Shown: positions 8,798-19,721 of the stretch, piece after piece
How the letters are laid out: each line of letters opens with the position of its first letter
Numbering within the stretch: position 1 is the stretch's first letter
Assembly: GCA_017656425.1 (NCBI GenBank)
Contig: JACDNV010000006.1
Span: 1-64,000 of the forward strand
Reading direction: 5' to 3'
DNA: 64,000 nucleotides
From: Candidatus Neomarinimicrobiota bacterium
GTDB taxonomy: Bacteria > Fidelibacterota > UBA2242 > B5-G15
Notes under the pieces: generated by a model
Seen by the model: only the letters and a program-made list of their open reading frames with translations
Told to the model about the DNA's origin: nothing
The model's database searches: none
Position numbers and translations under genes: made by a program

Positions 8798-11311
8798 CTA
8801 CTCCATTATTATTTTTCTCCTTAGCCTGATATCATCTGATGAACTACCCACTAATACCTCAAATTCACCCGGTTCAACCATCCATTCATCAATATCTGGA
8901 TTATAGTAAGCAAAGGCATCTTTACCAAGGCTGAAAGCTACCCACTTTTCTTCACCCTTTTTTAAAAACACTTTTTCAAAACCTTTCAACTCCTTCACTG
9001 GTCTTGGCAATGTGGACTTCTTATCAGCTATGTAAAGCTGAATTATCTCTTTACCATTCCATTCCCCCATATTTTTAACCAATACCTTCGCAATTACATT
9101 TTCACCTATTTTATACCGTTTCTTATCAGTTTTTATCTTTTTGTAATCAAATTTAGTATAAGAAAGCCCAAATCCGAATGGAAACATCGGTCTTTTATCG
9201 CTCTTATCCCAATATCGATAACCAACAAATATTCCCTCTTTATAATAGACTCTTTTATCACCATCTTCATCAAAATAACTATTATAACATGGATTATCCT
9301 CTAATCTATATTCAAAAGATGCAGGTAACTTCCCTGAAGGATTTATAATTCCGAATATTGCTTCAGCAACCGCAATATTACCTTCCTGACCGGGATACCA
9401 TGCCATAATCAAAGCTTTTACATTATCAATCCAATTATTCATATCGACATTTCCACCTGCATTCAGCACAACGACACAGTTTTTATTTACTTCTGCAATC
9501 TCTTTAATTAGTTCGTCTTGCTTATAAGGCATTTCAAATGTTCTATCAAATCCTTCACTTTCGGTTTCTCTATTGAATCCTACAGACAAAATAACGAAAT
9601 CTGCATCTTCTGCAATTTTTTTGGCTTTAGTGAGATATTCCTCTGGACCATGCTCTACCTCGGATTTTTTAATCCCAAATCTTATTCTGGCATCTCCACC
9701 TCGCTGGTAGTACTCAATAACTATCTTATACTCTTCCCCCTTTTCTAGGAAACAATCATATTGAGCAGGTGTATCTGCCTGATCTCTCCAGTTCTCGATC
9801 ACCTCTTTATCATTTAAATAAACTCTATATCCATCATCCCCTGATACTCCCAGAATATGCCAACCCGATTCAGCAGGTATAAAGTAACAGGTATACCTGG
9901 CTGAATAATTCTCATCAGGGATATCTGGATCATCCCACATGTCGTTATTTATCAACTTTAATTTTTTATATGTTCTTCTGGCAATCGGTTCTCCCTTAAG
10001 TTCTATGTTACTAAAATACTCCGCAATTACTCCGCTGTTTTTCCTACCATTCAGATAATAGTAATAATTTACTGATTCAAATAAATCTTCTTCCCATCTC
10101 AATCTTGTGAATAAACCAACTTCATATGCTACCTCCACGTTATCTCCGGCAATTTTTTTTACCGCATCGAAAAGAGAAACAGGATGAAGAGGTTGAACAA
10201 ATGAACTACCGCCACCCCCAGACACGATAGGGTTACCATTTGGTCCAATAATGGCTATTTTTCTAATTTTATTTTTATCTACAGGTAGAAAATTTTTCTC
10301 ATTCTTCAATAAAACTATACCACCCCTCGCTACATCTATAGCCGTCTCCCTAATAAAACTACTATCAACTAAATAGTCCTTGCTTAAGTCAGGATTTTCA
10401 AAGAATCCAAATCGATTATATAGCGAAAGAATCCTCTTTACTTTTGTATTTATTAAATCTTCAATAATAATTCCCTGTTCTATAGCCGGTATCAGGGTTT
10501 CTTTATTCATCATTCTACCGGATGGCATCTCCAAATCAAGACCAGCTTTCGCACATTCAATACCGTCATAAGTTGATACCCAATCCGACATTACAATGCC
10601 ATCAAATCCCCACATATTTCTCAATACTTCTGTCAATAGATAATAATGTTGTGATGCGTGTATACCGTTAATGAGGTTATAAGAACTCATTATTGCACCG
10701 ACTTTACCTTCCTTTACTGCATATCGAAAAGCTGTTAAATATATTTCATGCAGAGTCCTTTCATCCATATCGGAAGAAACATTATGTCTATCATATTCCT
10801 GATTATTAGCAACAAAATGTTTTGCCGTGGCTACTACCCCTTCATCCTGCATCCCTTTTATATATGAGGCGGCTATTTTTCCAGCAAGGAAAGGATCTTC
10901 GCCAAGGTATTCAAAGTTTCTACCACAAAGCGGCATCCTGTATATATTCATACCTGGTCCAAGCATAATATGTACATTTTTAGCCCTTGCCTCCATAGCA
11001 ATAGCTTTTCCAACTCTGTATGCAAGTTCTTTATCCCAAGATGCTGCAAGACAAATGCTTGCTGGAAATGCAATTGCTTTCCCATAGTTCCTTACTCCGA
11101 CCGGTCCATCTGCCATATGTATCTCAGGAATACCACACTTTTTATATCCACGAATATTAAAATTCTCATACCCACCTATAATATCAATCTTTTCCTCAAG
11201 AGTCATTTGATCTAAAAGACTATCTACATTAACAGCCGGAGATTTAGAGAAAATTATAAAGCCAATGAAAAAAGCAATACTTATTAATCTGCAAATCTGA
11301 CGACATTTCAT
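8798..11311 (-). CDS. GH3 beta-glucosidase with inserted PA14 domain
   Basis: An 837-residue exported GH3 enzyme. It has a hydrophobic N-terminus (1-25), a GH3 TIM-barrel with HMADGPVGVR (65-74), KHF (164-166) and nucleophile Asp243 in IVMSDW, and a GH3 C-terminal domain interrupted by a PA14 domain (about 420-560, with GVSGDDGYRVYLN). A fibronectin-III-like domain closes the protein. PA14-bearing GH3 enzymes usually cleave cello- or sophoro-oligosaccharides. In this locus it would trim glucosyl residues from glucomannan oligosaccharides. AGGAG lies 8 bases before the ATG. It heads a four-gene leftward operon. Confidence 0.92.
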   Translation of the reverse strand: MKCRQICRLISIAFFIGFIIFSKSPAVNVDSLLDQMTLEEKIDIIGGYENFNIRGYKKCGIPEIHMADGPVGVRNYGKAIAFPASICLAASWDKELAYRVGKAIAMEARAKNVHIMLGPGMNIYRMPLCGRNFEYLGEDPFLAGKIAASYIKGMQDEGVVATAKHFVANNQEYDRHNVSSDMDERTLHEIYLTAFRYAVKEGKVGAIMSSYNLINGIHASQHYYLLTEVLRNMWGFDGIVMSDWVSTYDGIECAKAGLDLEMPSGRMMNKETLIPAIEQGIIIEDLINTKVKRILSLYNRFGFFENPDLSKDYLVDSSFIRETAIDVARGGIVLLKNEKNFLPVDKNKIRKIAIIGPNGNPIVSGGGGSSFVQPLHPVSLFDAVKKIAGDNVEVAYEVGLFTRLRWEEDLFESVNYYYYLNGRKNSGVIAEYFSNIELKGEPIARRTYKKLKLINNDMWDDPDIPDENYSARYTCYFIPAESGWHILGVSGDDGYRVYLNDKEVIENWRDQADTPAQYDCFLEKGEEYKIVIEYYQRGGDARIRFGIKKSEVEHGPEEYLTKAKKIAEDADFVILSVGFNRETESEGFDRTFEMPYKQDELIKEIAEVNKNCVVVLNAGGNVDMNNWIDNVKALIMAWYPGQEGNIAVAEAIFGIINPSGKLPASFEYRLEDNPCYNSYFDEDGDKRVYYKEGIFVGYRYWDKSDKRPMFPFGFGLSYTKFDYKKIKTDKKRYKIGENVIAKVLVKNMGEWNGKEIIQLYIADKKSTLPRPVKELKGFEKVFLKKGEEKWVAFSLGKDAFAYYNPDIDEWMVEPGEFEVLVGSSSDDIRLRRKIIME

Positions 11312-11456
11312 CTTTTAACTCCTTATATTATCACTTGAATACTTTATCTCACTAAATGGAATTTTAAAAAATGAAAACAAAAGTATCAATAAAAATACAA
11401 TTTTAAATATTTGCTCTATATTTTTTACAATCTTAGAAGAATTGTAAATAATCAAA

Positions 11457-11627
11457 TTATCTTACTTTCGGTTCTGGAAAACTACAATATTTTTGGGGCA
11501 TCTCTGCAAAACTTATAATAATTCGACCAATAACCAACCCTAGGTCAAATGTATAAATTCTCAACCTTGGTATCCAGTCTTTCCTGTTTTTTACTGAATC
11601 TTCCTTAAACCCCCAATTCCCATAATA
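11457..11627 (-). pseudogene. 56-codon C-terminal gene remnant
   Basis: An open frame with no start codon, lying between the GH130 gene and the GH3 gene. It reads YYGNWGFKED through FPEPKVR and a TAA stop, with a hydrophobic LGLVIGRIIISF segment in the middle. The composition looks like real protein, so I read it as the 3' remnant of a deleted gene. The parent family was not recognised. The rest of the gap (11312-11456) is AT-rich and probably contains the promoter of the GH3 operon. Confidence 0.4.
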
Positions 11628-11638
11628 TTATATGCGAC

Positions 11639-12838
11639 TTATTCCTTCATCAATTCCAAATTTTTCTCTATTAGCTGGATCCTTTGTCTTAAACATTCAT
11701 TTGATCTCAATCCGTCTGGAGGCGTATTTTTTGCATAATCAAGAAGTTTTTCAACAGTGGTAGTAGCAACATGTAGGCGTGTATCACTCGAACCATAATA
11801 AATATATATAGTTCCATCATCATCCGCTATCCATCCATTACAGAAAACTACATTTGACACATCACCTACTCTTTCTTCATCCGTCGGCGCTATCAGGTAG
11901 CCACCAGGTTTATAGATTACTTTCGTCGGATCATCAAGAGATGTAACATAAAGATAGAGAACATATCTCATACCAGCTGCTGTATTTCTTACACCATGAG
12001 GTAGGTGTAACCATCCTTCAGGAGTCTTTATCGGAGGTGGCCCCTCACCATTTTTGAGTTCTTTAATCGTATGATACTCTCTTCTTTCAATAATTACTTC
12101 TTCTTTTATAACAGGATTCTCTATATCATCTACAAATCCGAATCCTATACCACCACCTCTCCCAGCTTCTATAAAATCATCTTGAGGTCTGGTATAGAAT
12201 GCATATTTACCGTTTATAAATTCTGGGTGTAATACTGCGTTTCTTTGTTGTTTTGAAGGCGTCTTTAAATCTGGCAGTCTCTCCCAGTTTCTCAAGTCTT
12301 TCGTCCTGAGTATCCCGGCTTGTGCTTCTGCTTTTGTAGTATCCCATTCAGGAGCATCAGGATCCCTTCTCTCAGTACAGAATACCCCATATATCCACCC
12401 ATCTTCATGCTTTGTGAGTCTTATATCATAAACATTAACATCGGGCCTATCAAACTCGGGAATTATTACTGGATAGTCCCAAAATCTGAATCCATCGATC
12501 CCGCTTTCACTCTCAGCTATTGCAAAGAATGACTTTCTATCCACTCCTTCAACTCTCACCATTAGATAATATTTATCACCCAGTTTAATTGCTCCCGCAT
12601 TAAACGTAGAATTAACACCCATTCTTTCCATTAAATGCGGGTTAGTTTGATAGTTCAAATCATATTTCCAAAATGGTGGTATGTGATCTCTTGTCAATAC
12701 AGGATAAATATACCTATCGTATATACCGTTATAGAACTCGCTCTTTTTATTCTTTCGAGTAATTATCTCTTCATATTCATTAAAAATTTCTTTTAGCCTT
12801 TTATTAAACTCTTCCCTACTCACTTTGGATTCCTCCAT
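11639..12838 (-). CDS. GH130 4-O-beta-D-mannosyl-D-glucose phosphorylase
   Basis: A cytosolic 399-residue GH130 subfamily 1 protein. It phosphorolyses beta-1,4-mannosyl-glucose to mannose-1-phosphate and glucose. The block [20 protein letters not shown] (about 67-86), [12 protein letters not shown] and NVYDIRLT match the Bacteroides enzyme of this activity, and the length agrees (about 390). No signal peptide is present. It overlaps the cellobiose 2-epimerase gene by 19 bases, the pairing that defines the cytosolic mannobiose pathway (epimerase, then phosphorylase). GGAATCC-like spacing upstream gives a modest ribosome site inside the epimerase gene. Confidence 0.9.
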   Translation of the reverse strand: MEESKVSREEFNKRLKEIFNEYEEIITRKNKKSEFYNGIYDRYIYPVLTRDHIPPFWKYDLNYQTNPHLMERMGVNSTFNAGAIKLGDKYYLMVRVEGVDRKSFFAIAESESGIDGFRFWDYPVIIPEFDRPDVNVYDIRLTKHEDGWIYGVFCTERRDPDAPEWDTTKAEAQAGILRTKDLRNWERLPDLKTPSKQQRNAVLHPEFINGKYAFYTRPQDDFIEAGRGGGIGFGFVDDIENPVIKEEVIIERREYHTIKELKNGEGPPPIKTPEGWLHLPHGVRNTAAGMRYVLYLYVTSLDDPTKVIYKPGGYLIAPTDEERVGDVSNVVFCNGWIADDDGTIYIYYGSSDTRLHVATTTVEKLLDYAKNTPPDGLRSNECLRQRIQLIEKNLELMKE

Positions 12839-14037
12839 TCCCTCAAAATTTTATCAACTCTTAATATAATATTCACACAAGCCCTAACATTGTGATAAGG
12901 TCCTTTCCACTCTTCCACTTTAAGCTTCTTGAGATTTGGCTTTCCATCCTTTGAAACTTCATAAAACCACTCTCCATAATTCCAATCAACTAAAAAACTT
13001 TCAATGAAATCCCATGCAAGCAAAGCCTTCTCAAGATACCTATTATCTCCTGTCAACTGATACGCATTTATAAGGCCTACAACTGCCTCAGCCTGTGTCC
13101 ACCACTCAACATCATCTTCTAACTCTCCCGTTTCCCTCTGTTCTCTATAAATTGAATTCCTCTCATTGAATGCACTATTTAAAGTGGTTTCTGCAAGTTT
13201 TAGTGAAATTTTCCTCAGGTTTTCATACACTTCAGAGCCCAGCACTCCCATAGCTTCCGTCAATAACCAGCTGCATTCAATATCGTGACCAAATGATATA
13301 TTATTGGATTTTAAATCCCACTTCGAATCAAAAAATAACCCAAGATGTCCTGAGGGCAAAATAATATATCTTTGAAGTAATTCTAAAATATTAATTAGTC
13401 GACTTTTAACACTCTTCGCCCTGGTAACCCTATATAGATTAGTATACGCCTCCATCATATGTAGATGTGAATTCATAGACTTTTCTGCTTCCATATCCCT
13501 GTCACTTATACGCATCTCAGCAGGTTTTGACCAGTCACGATTAAAGGTTTCAAAATAACCATTATCTGCCACATCAAGGAATTTCTCCTCAATTAATGAA
13601 TAAAAATTATTTATCAGTTCCAGTAGTTTATCATTACCTTTGATCTCATAGTACTCACTTAATGCATAAATCAGAAAAGCATGCCCATATATTTTCTTTG
13701 CTTCGACATTAGGTCTACCATACTTATCTAAAATCCAGTATGCACCACCATATTCTCTATCAATAAAATTTCCCACTAAATAATTATAAGCGGTATCGGC
13801 CAGATTTTGATATTTGTCTTCTTTATACATTTTATATAAATAAGAAAATGCCCATAAAATTCTCGTATATAAAATCAAACTTATTCTTGCATCCCGTATA
13901 GGATTGCCAAAATTATCTACAGCACCGTAAAATCTATTATTATCTTTATCAAAACATTTTTCAATCCAGAAAGGTAAAATATTTTCAAATAATACCTTTT
14001 CAGCTCCCTCTTTTAGTCGACTCATCTGGTTATTCAT
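12820..14037 (-). CDS. Cellobiose 2-epimerase (AGE family)
   Basis: A 405-residue cytosolic (alpha/alpha)6 barrel. Conserved features are YGHAF (His119), FGHDIE (His251), EWWTQAEA (about 311-318) and YHNVR (His382); the two later histidines match the catalytic pair of cellobiose 2-epimerases. It converts mannobiose to mannosyl-glucose, or cellobiose to glucosyl-mannose, at the reducing end. The start at 14037 is preferred over 14082. It overlaps the upstream mannanase stop by 8 bases, and GGGAGGG lies about 13 bases upstream. Overlap with the GH130 gene on the other side makes a tight mannanase-epimerase-phosphorylase operon. Confidence 0.9.
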   Translation of the reverse strand: MNNQMSRLKEGAEKVLFENILPFWIEKCFDKDNNRFYGAVDNFGNPIRDARISLILYTRILWAFSYLYKMYKEDKYQNLADTAYNYLVGNFIDREYGGAYWILDKYGRPNVEAKKIYGHAFLIYALSEYYEIKGNDKLLELINNFYSLIEEKFLDVADNGYFETFNRDWSKPAEMRISDRDMEAEKSMNSHLHMMEAYTNLYRVTRAKSVKSRLINILELLQRYIILPSGHLGLFFDSKWDLKSNNISFGHDIECSWLLTEAMGVLGSEVYENLRKISLKLAETTLNSAFNERNSIYREQRETGELEDDVEWWTQAEAVVGLINAYQLTGDNRYLEKALLAWDFIESFLVDWNYGEWFYEVSKDGKPNLKKLKVEEWKGPYHNVRACVNIILRVDKILREWRNPK

Positions 14038-15865
14038 ACTCAATTTCAACCCTCCCGATCTGGCAATCTGTCCTTGCCTCAATACATAAAAATGAAAAGC
14101 TATCGTTTAAACTATTGGATATAATATATGGCACACAATATTTGTAATCGAGTTTACCTGCAAAAAAATCAATTATATCAAAGTTACATTTATTGTAATT
14201 TTTTCCATCCTTCGATAAACTCAAAATGACAGGAATTTTTATAGGTTTTTCTGTAAAGGCAATAATCTTGAAACTCTTAATATTACCAGGAAAACCATAT
14301 ACAATCTCTTCTCCCTTTTCGAGTCTAAACCGATGGAAATCCTCTTTATATCTCCTCGCATCATCACTTACAATTTTTACCTTCGATGACTTAAAAAACA
14401 TCTTCCCATAACTATCGCAATTATCAATTAGAAATTTTGACTTTACACAAATGGGACCTACAGTGTTAGAATATTCCGATTCACCCCATTGATTAATTGC
14501 TTTTATCCTATAGTAGTAAGATTTTCCTACCTCAACAGTTTCATCTGTAAACTGTGGGTAATAAGGTATTGAGGCATCATCAATATTAAAAGCCACAACC
14601 TCCCAGTTATCTTTATTTTCCTCCCTTCTTTCTATCACATAATATTTTGCTCCGGCACTACCCTGCCAGTTTATAAACGCGGGATGATCAAAATGCAATA
14701 GTTTTGGTTTATTAGGTCGACTTTTAACACCCTCATCCAAACCATTTATAGAGATCATATATTTTGCAAAAGTATTTAATATACCAATTTCATTATATAA
14801 ATTGCCCGAGTGGAAACCTGGCCAGTGATAAGCTTTATACAAGCCTCCTCCGCCTGGTTCACTATGCCAGTAAAATCCACCGTCCCTATTATGGAATCTC
14901 AAACTCCATAACAACGAACCAGAAACGTTTTTATTATCCGACAAATAATCCATTAATAATTTTATTGCTGAGGTACTAACAAATCCAAATTCACCAATAT
15001 AATATGGTTTTCTCCCATTTATCAATTTCACATTATTTCTAATGTGATCTATCATATCAATTGGATTTGGTTCATAATGATGTGTTGACAAAATGTCGAT
15101 ATACGGACTGTTTATTACATCATCTTTTATAAAAAATGTCTGCCTGCCATCATTCACAAGATGGTTAGAATCTATAGACTTTACAAAACTTGCCATTTCC
15201 TCAATCCACTCAATTGGTGCATTCCAGATTTCATTTGCCAGTTCCCACGCCAAAATCGCTTTATCCTCTTTGTAGATCGTTCCAGTAATTGTATTTTTTC
15301 TATTTAAAATAAATCCTATAGTCCTTTTAAAATCTGCTTTTATTTCAGGATCAGTCCAGAATTCATCCCCTCTCTTACCTCTAAACCTCGTATAATCTTC
15401 CTTCCCACCCATCCATTTCCAGTTATCAACAAAAGGAATGATCAATCTTACTCCAACCTCGTTGGCTATTGCCAGGACAGTGTCAAGAACCAGAAATGCT
15501 TCTTCATTAAAAATCCCCGGACCAACAACATGCTTAGGAGTATTTTTTAAATCTACATTTCTTCTTACTGTAATTGCATAGGTACGCGCTACATTCCCTC
15601 CCATCAATCTAATTGTCGATAAAGCATCCTTAATCTCATAAAAATTTGGCAATCTCCAGGCATTGGGATTATCAATCTGCATATTGTCTTCAATCATTAG
15701 TAAATTTGGAATATTAAATGAGACAAAACGAAACTCTCTTTTACCATCATAGAGCTTACCATCTTTTACATAAATGAAATCATCAAATACACTTTCCTCA
15801 GCATATAGCTTATAATAAAATAAAATTAAAGATAACGATAGAATCACATATTTTTTAAATAACAT
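14030..15865 (-). CDS. Secreted GH5-type beta-mannanase with fibronectin III domain
   Basis: A 611-residue protein: signal peptide (1-22), GH5 catalytic barrel (about 30-380), then a fibronectin-III-like domain (about 395-475) and a C-terminal beta domain. The acid/base is Glu212 in ELANEIW and the nucleophile is Glu292 in IGEFGF. THHYEP and GGFYWH aromatic motifs line the cleft, as in GH5 subfamily 7-like mannanases. The coupling to the epimerase and mannosyl-glucose phosphorylase strongly suggests beta-mannan as substrate. There is no type IX sorting domain, so it is likely periplasmic or surface-associated. Confidence 0.88.
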   Translation of the reverse strand: MLFKKYVILSLSLILFYYKLYAEESVFDDFIYVKDGKLYDGKREFRFVSFNIPNLLMIEDNMQIDNPNAWRLPNFYEIKDALSTIRLMGGNVARTYAITVRRNVDLKNTPKHVVGPGIFNEEAFLVLDTVLAIANEVGVRLIIPFVDNWKWMGGKEDYTRFRGKRGDEFWTDPEIKADFKRTIGFILNRKNTITGTIYKEDKAILAWELANEIWNAPIEWIEEMASFVKSIDSNHLVNDGRQTFFIKDDVINSPYIDILSTHHYEPNPIDMIDHIRNNVKLINGRKPYYIGEFGFVSTSAIKLLMDYLSDNKNVSGSLLWSLRFHNRDGGFYWHSEPGGGGLYKAYHWPGFHSGNLYNEIGILNTFAKYMISINGLDEGVKSRPNKPKLLHFDHPAFINWQGSAGAKYYVIERREENKDNWEVVAFNIDDASIPYYPQFTDETVEVGKSYYYRIKAINQWGESEYSNTVGPICVKSKFLIDNCDSYGKMFFKSSKVKIVSDDARRYKEDFHRFRLEKGEEIVYGFPGNIKSFKIIAFTEKPIKIPVILSLSKDGKNYNKCNFDIIDFFAGKLDYKYCVPYIISNSLNDSFSFLCIEARTDCQIGRVEIEYE

Positions 15866-15900
15866 TACTAAACAATTCTGAGCATTACCGAACTAACATT

Positions 15901-16090
15901 TCAAATATTTTCGTAAAAAAACGAAATATTTCGAACTAAATATAAGCATAGTATAAACTTTTTTCAATAACATTTTCCGACAATAATTAATTTAAATATC
16001 AATTCGAGCAATTCAGCACTGATATAAAATCTTTTCAGGCATCATAAAATTAAAATACGCCCTGATTTTTACGAAAATAGCGAAATTTAT
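15901..16090. promoter_or_regulatory. Divergent promoter region with CGAAA operator-like repeats
   Basis: This 306-base gap separates the leftward mannanase operon from the rightward GH5 gene. It contains TTTTCGT at 15908-15914 facing ACGAAAT at 15921-15927, the perfect palindrome CGAAATATTTCG at 15922-15933, and ACGAAAATAGCGAAA at 16071-16085. The same words occur near the TonB receptor and lacI starts. I infer binding sites for the LacI-type regulator at 30111-31097. Confidence 0.4.
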
Positions 16091-16171
16091 AGAAATATTT
16101 ATTGCTTGTTTGAACTTGTTTCATTATAATTCATAAGTTTAAATTCAATATTTCTATTAAACAGAGGTAAT

Positions 16172-17275
16172 ATGAAAAGGCGTGATTTTTTAAAAAGTGC
16201 AATAATAATTAGCCTCGTTAGTTCTTCTGGAGTATCTCTTCTCTCCTCACTAAAAAAACAAACAAAAAAGATTACAATACCAAAGTACTATGGATTTAAC
16301 TTACTGGAAAAATTCACAAATTATGGTGGGAGAAAAAAATTTGAAGAGAAGGATTTCGAAATAATGGCTGAGCTGGGATTCAACTTTGCAAGGATACCAA
16401 TGTCCTATTGGTGCTGGTCATCTCCGGATAACTGGTATCAGATTGACGAGAAAATTCTAGAAGATATTGATGAGTGTATTGAGTTTGGAAAACAATATGG
16501 AATCCACATTAATCTAAATATGCATCGAATCCCGGGTTATTGCATCAATGGAAGAGACAACGAGCCAATGGATTTATTTGATGATACCAAAGAAAATATG
16601 CAGAAAGCTCTCGACGCAGCAATTTATCACTGGAAAATATTTGCAAAAAGATACAAGGATATACCTAACAGAATATTAAGCTTCGATTTGATAAATGAAC
16701 CACCACATATGAAAAATGAAAGCAGATATATAGAAGTCGTAAAAGCACTTGTCAAAGGAATAAGAGAGGAAAGTCCTGATAGATTGATTTTTGCCGATGG
16801 AATTAATGTCGGTAGAACCCCCGTGTTTGGTATTGTTGACCTGGGTCTCGTTCAAAGCACACGTGGATATGATCCGATGAGTTTAACTCATTATAAAGCA
16901 ACGTGGGTTCCACCAGAGGCATTTCAAACAAAATCTCCTCCAACCTGGCCATTAAAAGCAGATAACGGAGAAATCTGGAATAAAGAAACCCTGAGAAAAA
17001 AATTAATTGATCCATGGAAACCGATAATGAAAAAAGGTGTCCCGGTTCATGTTGGTGAATGGGGTTGCTATAATAAAACCCCGCATGAGGTTTGTTTAAA
17101 GTGGATGAAAGATATTCTTTCTCTATGGAAAGAAGTAAACTGGGGATTTGCATTATGGAATCTAAGAGGAGCTTTCGGAATTTTCAATAGCAACAGACCG
17201 GATGTAAAATATGAAAACTATAAAGGATGGAAACTTGATAGGAAAATGCTCGAATTAATAAAGGAATATATGTAA
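16172..17275 (+). CDS. Exported GH5 family glycoside hydrolase (endoglucanase/mannanase-like)
   Basis: A 367-residue GH5 enzyme with an N-terminal Tat-like leader (RRDFLK at 3-8, then a hydrophobic stretch to about 26). The catalytic residues are Glu176 in DLINEPP and Glu296 in HVGEWG. NMHRIPGY (116-123) and LTHY (238-241) are typical substrate-binding segments of GH5 cellulase/mannanase enzymes. AGAGGTAA gives a good ribosome site. It is divergent from the mannanase operon and 26 bases ahead of the RraA-like gene. Exact specificity (beta-glucan or mannan) cannot be read from sequence. Confidence 0.85.
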   Translation: MKRRDFLKSAIIISLVSSSGVSLLSSLKKQTKKITIPKYYGFNLLEKFTNYGGRKKFEEKDFEIMAELGFNFARIPMSYWCWSSPDNWYQIDEKILEDIDECIEFGKQYGIHINLNMHRIPGYCINGRDNEPMDLFDDTKENMQKALDAAIYHWKIFAKRYKDIPNRILSFDLINEPPHMKNESRYIEVVKALVKGIREESPDRLIFADGINVGRTPVFGIVDLGLVQSTRGYDPMSLTHYKATWVPPEAFQTKSPPTWPLKADNGEIWNKETLRKKLIDPWKPIMKKGVPVHVGEWGCYNKTPHEVCLKWMKDILSLWKEVNWGFALWNLRGAFGIFNSNRPDVKYENYKGWKLDRKMLELIKEYM

Positions 17276-17301
17276 AAACTTTTTCAGCGGGAGGTATAAT
17301 T

Positions 17302-18123
17302 ATGTATCGAATCTTTATAACAATAATACTTCTAAAATTGGCGATCTTCCCACAAAACTACTCTAAAGAAGATTTGGAAAAGGGGATCAACTTTATAGAA
17401 ACCAGGGTATATTCCGAAAAGGAAAATCAGGAATTGCTAAAACTATTTGAAGGACTCAGGGTAGCTGATGTATCTGATGCAATGGATATGGTAGGTTTAC
17501 CGGATAAAGGGCTTGTTGACCCGACAATACATCCCTTATGGCAGGATTTTAAAAACCTTAGCCATCAGATAAGAGGCATAGCAATTACTGTTCGCTATGT
17601 CCCGACTCAAAAACCCGACAGACCGGCACCCGGTCAAGACTTCCATGAATGGGAAGGAAATTTTTACTCTAAATATTCCCACGAAGCATTTATGGATATT
17701 ATTTTCCCGGGTGCTGTTATAGTTATTGACGATGTCGAGGAAGACGATATTGGTAGTATTGGTAGTTATAACATAATGGAGTGGCACAGAAGAGGTGCAG
17801 TTGGAGTTGTAACTGATGCTTCTGCAAGAGATACAGATGAGATAACCATTCAAAGAATCCCGTTATATCTAAGGAAAAAAGGCAGAGGCATAAGACCAGG
17901 AAGAAATGAAATAGAATCTGTGAATCGTCCTGTAGAGATTGGTGGAGTCCTGGTATGTCCAGGAGATGTAATAGTAGCGGACGGAGATGGTGTTATAGTT
18001 GTTCCCAGAGCAGTTGCGAAAGAGGTTGCGAAATATGCTCGTGAAATATTAGAGAAAGATAAAGAAGGCAGAAGATCTCTTTATGAAAAATTAAATCTAC
18101 CCCTGGATAAAACTGTAAAATAA
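17302..18123 (+). CDS. RraA / HMG-aldolase family protein with signal peptide
   Basis: A 273-residue protein. Residues 1-16 form a short signal peptide ending near IFPQ, and the rest is an RraA-type fold. VADVSDAMDM (54-63), the metal/substrate block GSIGSYNIMEW, GVVTDASARDTDEI (about 172-185) and CPGDVIVADGDGVIVVP are the family hallmarks. Cytosolic relatives are 4-hydroxy-4-methyl-2-oxoglutarate/oxaloacetate aldolases or RNase E regulators. An exported copy beside a GH5 enzyme points to a sugar-acid or cell-surface role that is not established. GGGAGG precedes the ATG. Confidence 0.78.
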   Translation: MYRIFITIILLKLAIFPQNYSKEDLEKGINFIETRVYSEKENQELLKLFEGLRVADVSDAMDMVGLPDKGLVDPTIHPLWQDFKNLSHQIRGIAITVRYVPTQKPDRPAPGQDFHEWEGNFYSKYSHEAFMDIIFPGAVIVIDDVEEDDIGSIGSYNIMEWHRRGAVGVVTDASARDTDEITIQRIPLYLRKKGRGIRPGRNEIESVNRPVEIGGVLVCPGDVIVADGDGVIVVPRAVAKEVAKYAREILEKDKEGRRSLYEKLNLPLDKTVK

Positions 18124-18467
18124 TGTGGTAAAATTATTAGTAAAAAATAAAAAAATAACAATTACATTTGGTATAAAATTAGAAGTAAAACAGATAGTTG
18201 CAAAGTCATTTAGTAGTGCAAGTAACGATTTAAAATAAACAAGAATATGAAATTATTGAATATAGATGTGTTTATCTATTTAAAAAATGTGAATGGAAAA
18301 GGCATGAATTTTCACTTTTCTAATAGTTGCAAAAATAAAATCAAAATCAAAAAACTATATTTATTACCAGTTTTAATAAAATAGAATGTGAAAAATTTAA
18401 AAGGATAATCAGAAGTGAAACCGAAAGAATATAAATAATCTTATAAAACAGACAAGAGGAATCAAAT
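18124..18467. other. AT-rich intergenic region without genes
   Basis: No open frame or hairpin stands out. It consists of A/T-rich sequence ending in AGAGGAATCAAAT directly before the next start codon. It probably holds a promoter for the following gene. Confidence 0.5.
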
Positions 18468-19651
18468 ATGAAAATCCCATTAAAACTTCTTATTTCAATT
18501 TTTTTATATCAGTTTTTTCTTTTTCCAATGCACAGTTTATAGATGATTTCGAAGACACTTTAAAAATCGATCCCACAGCTCTTAATGGCTGGACCTTTTT
18601 TTCAGGTGATGGAAATGTTTCGATGAATTTTGTTAAAAAAGATGGATATGCATCTATTTACGTAGACGCCACAAAGGATAAAATGGGTATCTGGTGGGCA
18701 CTTATTAGAAGGTGCATATCTAATAATATGGATTTAAGTTTGATACAAAAGAATGAATACGAATTCAGAGTCGAAGCAAGAGTAAGAGTAAGCTCAGCTC
18801 CAAAACGAATAAATCTCCACTTGAATACTCAAAGAACAACTGATTTTCACACTCATCTGATGGAATATGATATACCTGACACTACCAACTGGCACGTAAT
18901 AAGTATGACAACAAAAAATTTCGATGCCAGACCGGGCGATCATGTTTTCGGACAATTAGCACTGATGGATTGGGGATTAGAAAAATACAGAGTGGATATA
19001 GACTATTATAAGGTAGATATTGTAAGAATTGATACAATAGTTCCAGATAAAGGTAATCCATTACCCTATCATCCCAAAATTCCAGATCTCAAAACATTTG
19101 AATATAAAATACCAGTTTCAAGAGATGGATTAATAAATTTAACTTACCCGGAATTAAAACTTTACGATTGGAAACTGTTCTATAGAAATAAAGAAGTACC
19201 CATTTTATCAGTTTCAAACGATCAATATGCAACCCTTGAATGGGATTTAAACAGATTTAAAGGTAAAAAAGTTAAGGGTTTTGGAGTTATTGAATTAACA
19301 ACTCATAGTGTTATTAAACTTAAAAGAGATTTAAAAGACTTTGGTATAATCAGAGTATCTGAAGTATATAATAATTATTGTCAACATGAAGATTCATTAA
19401 GTCTTGAAAATTTTTGTGGGAACAAAAACTTATATGATTTAATAAATTCACAGATGATTATTGATGTTGAAGTAAAAAAGAAAGGGAAAACTCTGATTGC
19501 AATTAATAATGCTGTGTTAACAAGAATGATAAATGGAATAACTAAAGGTATAGCTTTAAAACCACTTGGAGCAATAATATATTCGTTCTATCCGCATGAG
19601 TATAAAAATGGAAGATATCAACCCTATTTATATCTCAATCTTGAGGAATAA
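18468..19651 (+). pseudogene. Secreted protein gene with a frameshift in a poly-T run
   Basis: Translation from the ATG at 18468 (AGAGGA upstream) gives MKIPLKLLISIF and then runs out of frame at the 7-T run 18499-18505, stopping after 24 codons. One extra T restores a perfect signal peptide ending SFSNAQ, followed by FIDDFEDTLKI and the long open frame to 19651. The intact product would be about 394 residues with a beta-rich N-terminal domain like a carbohydrate-binding module. The function is not recognised. The break could be a real mutation, slippage-based phase variation or a sequencing error. Its neighbours are mannan-locus genes. Confidence 0.65.
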
Positions 19652-19721
19652 AATTATTTGTGAATTCAATTATTTTATATTTAATTGAAAATTATATTGA
19701 ATAACCTCTGGAGGTAACCAA

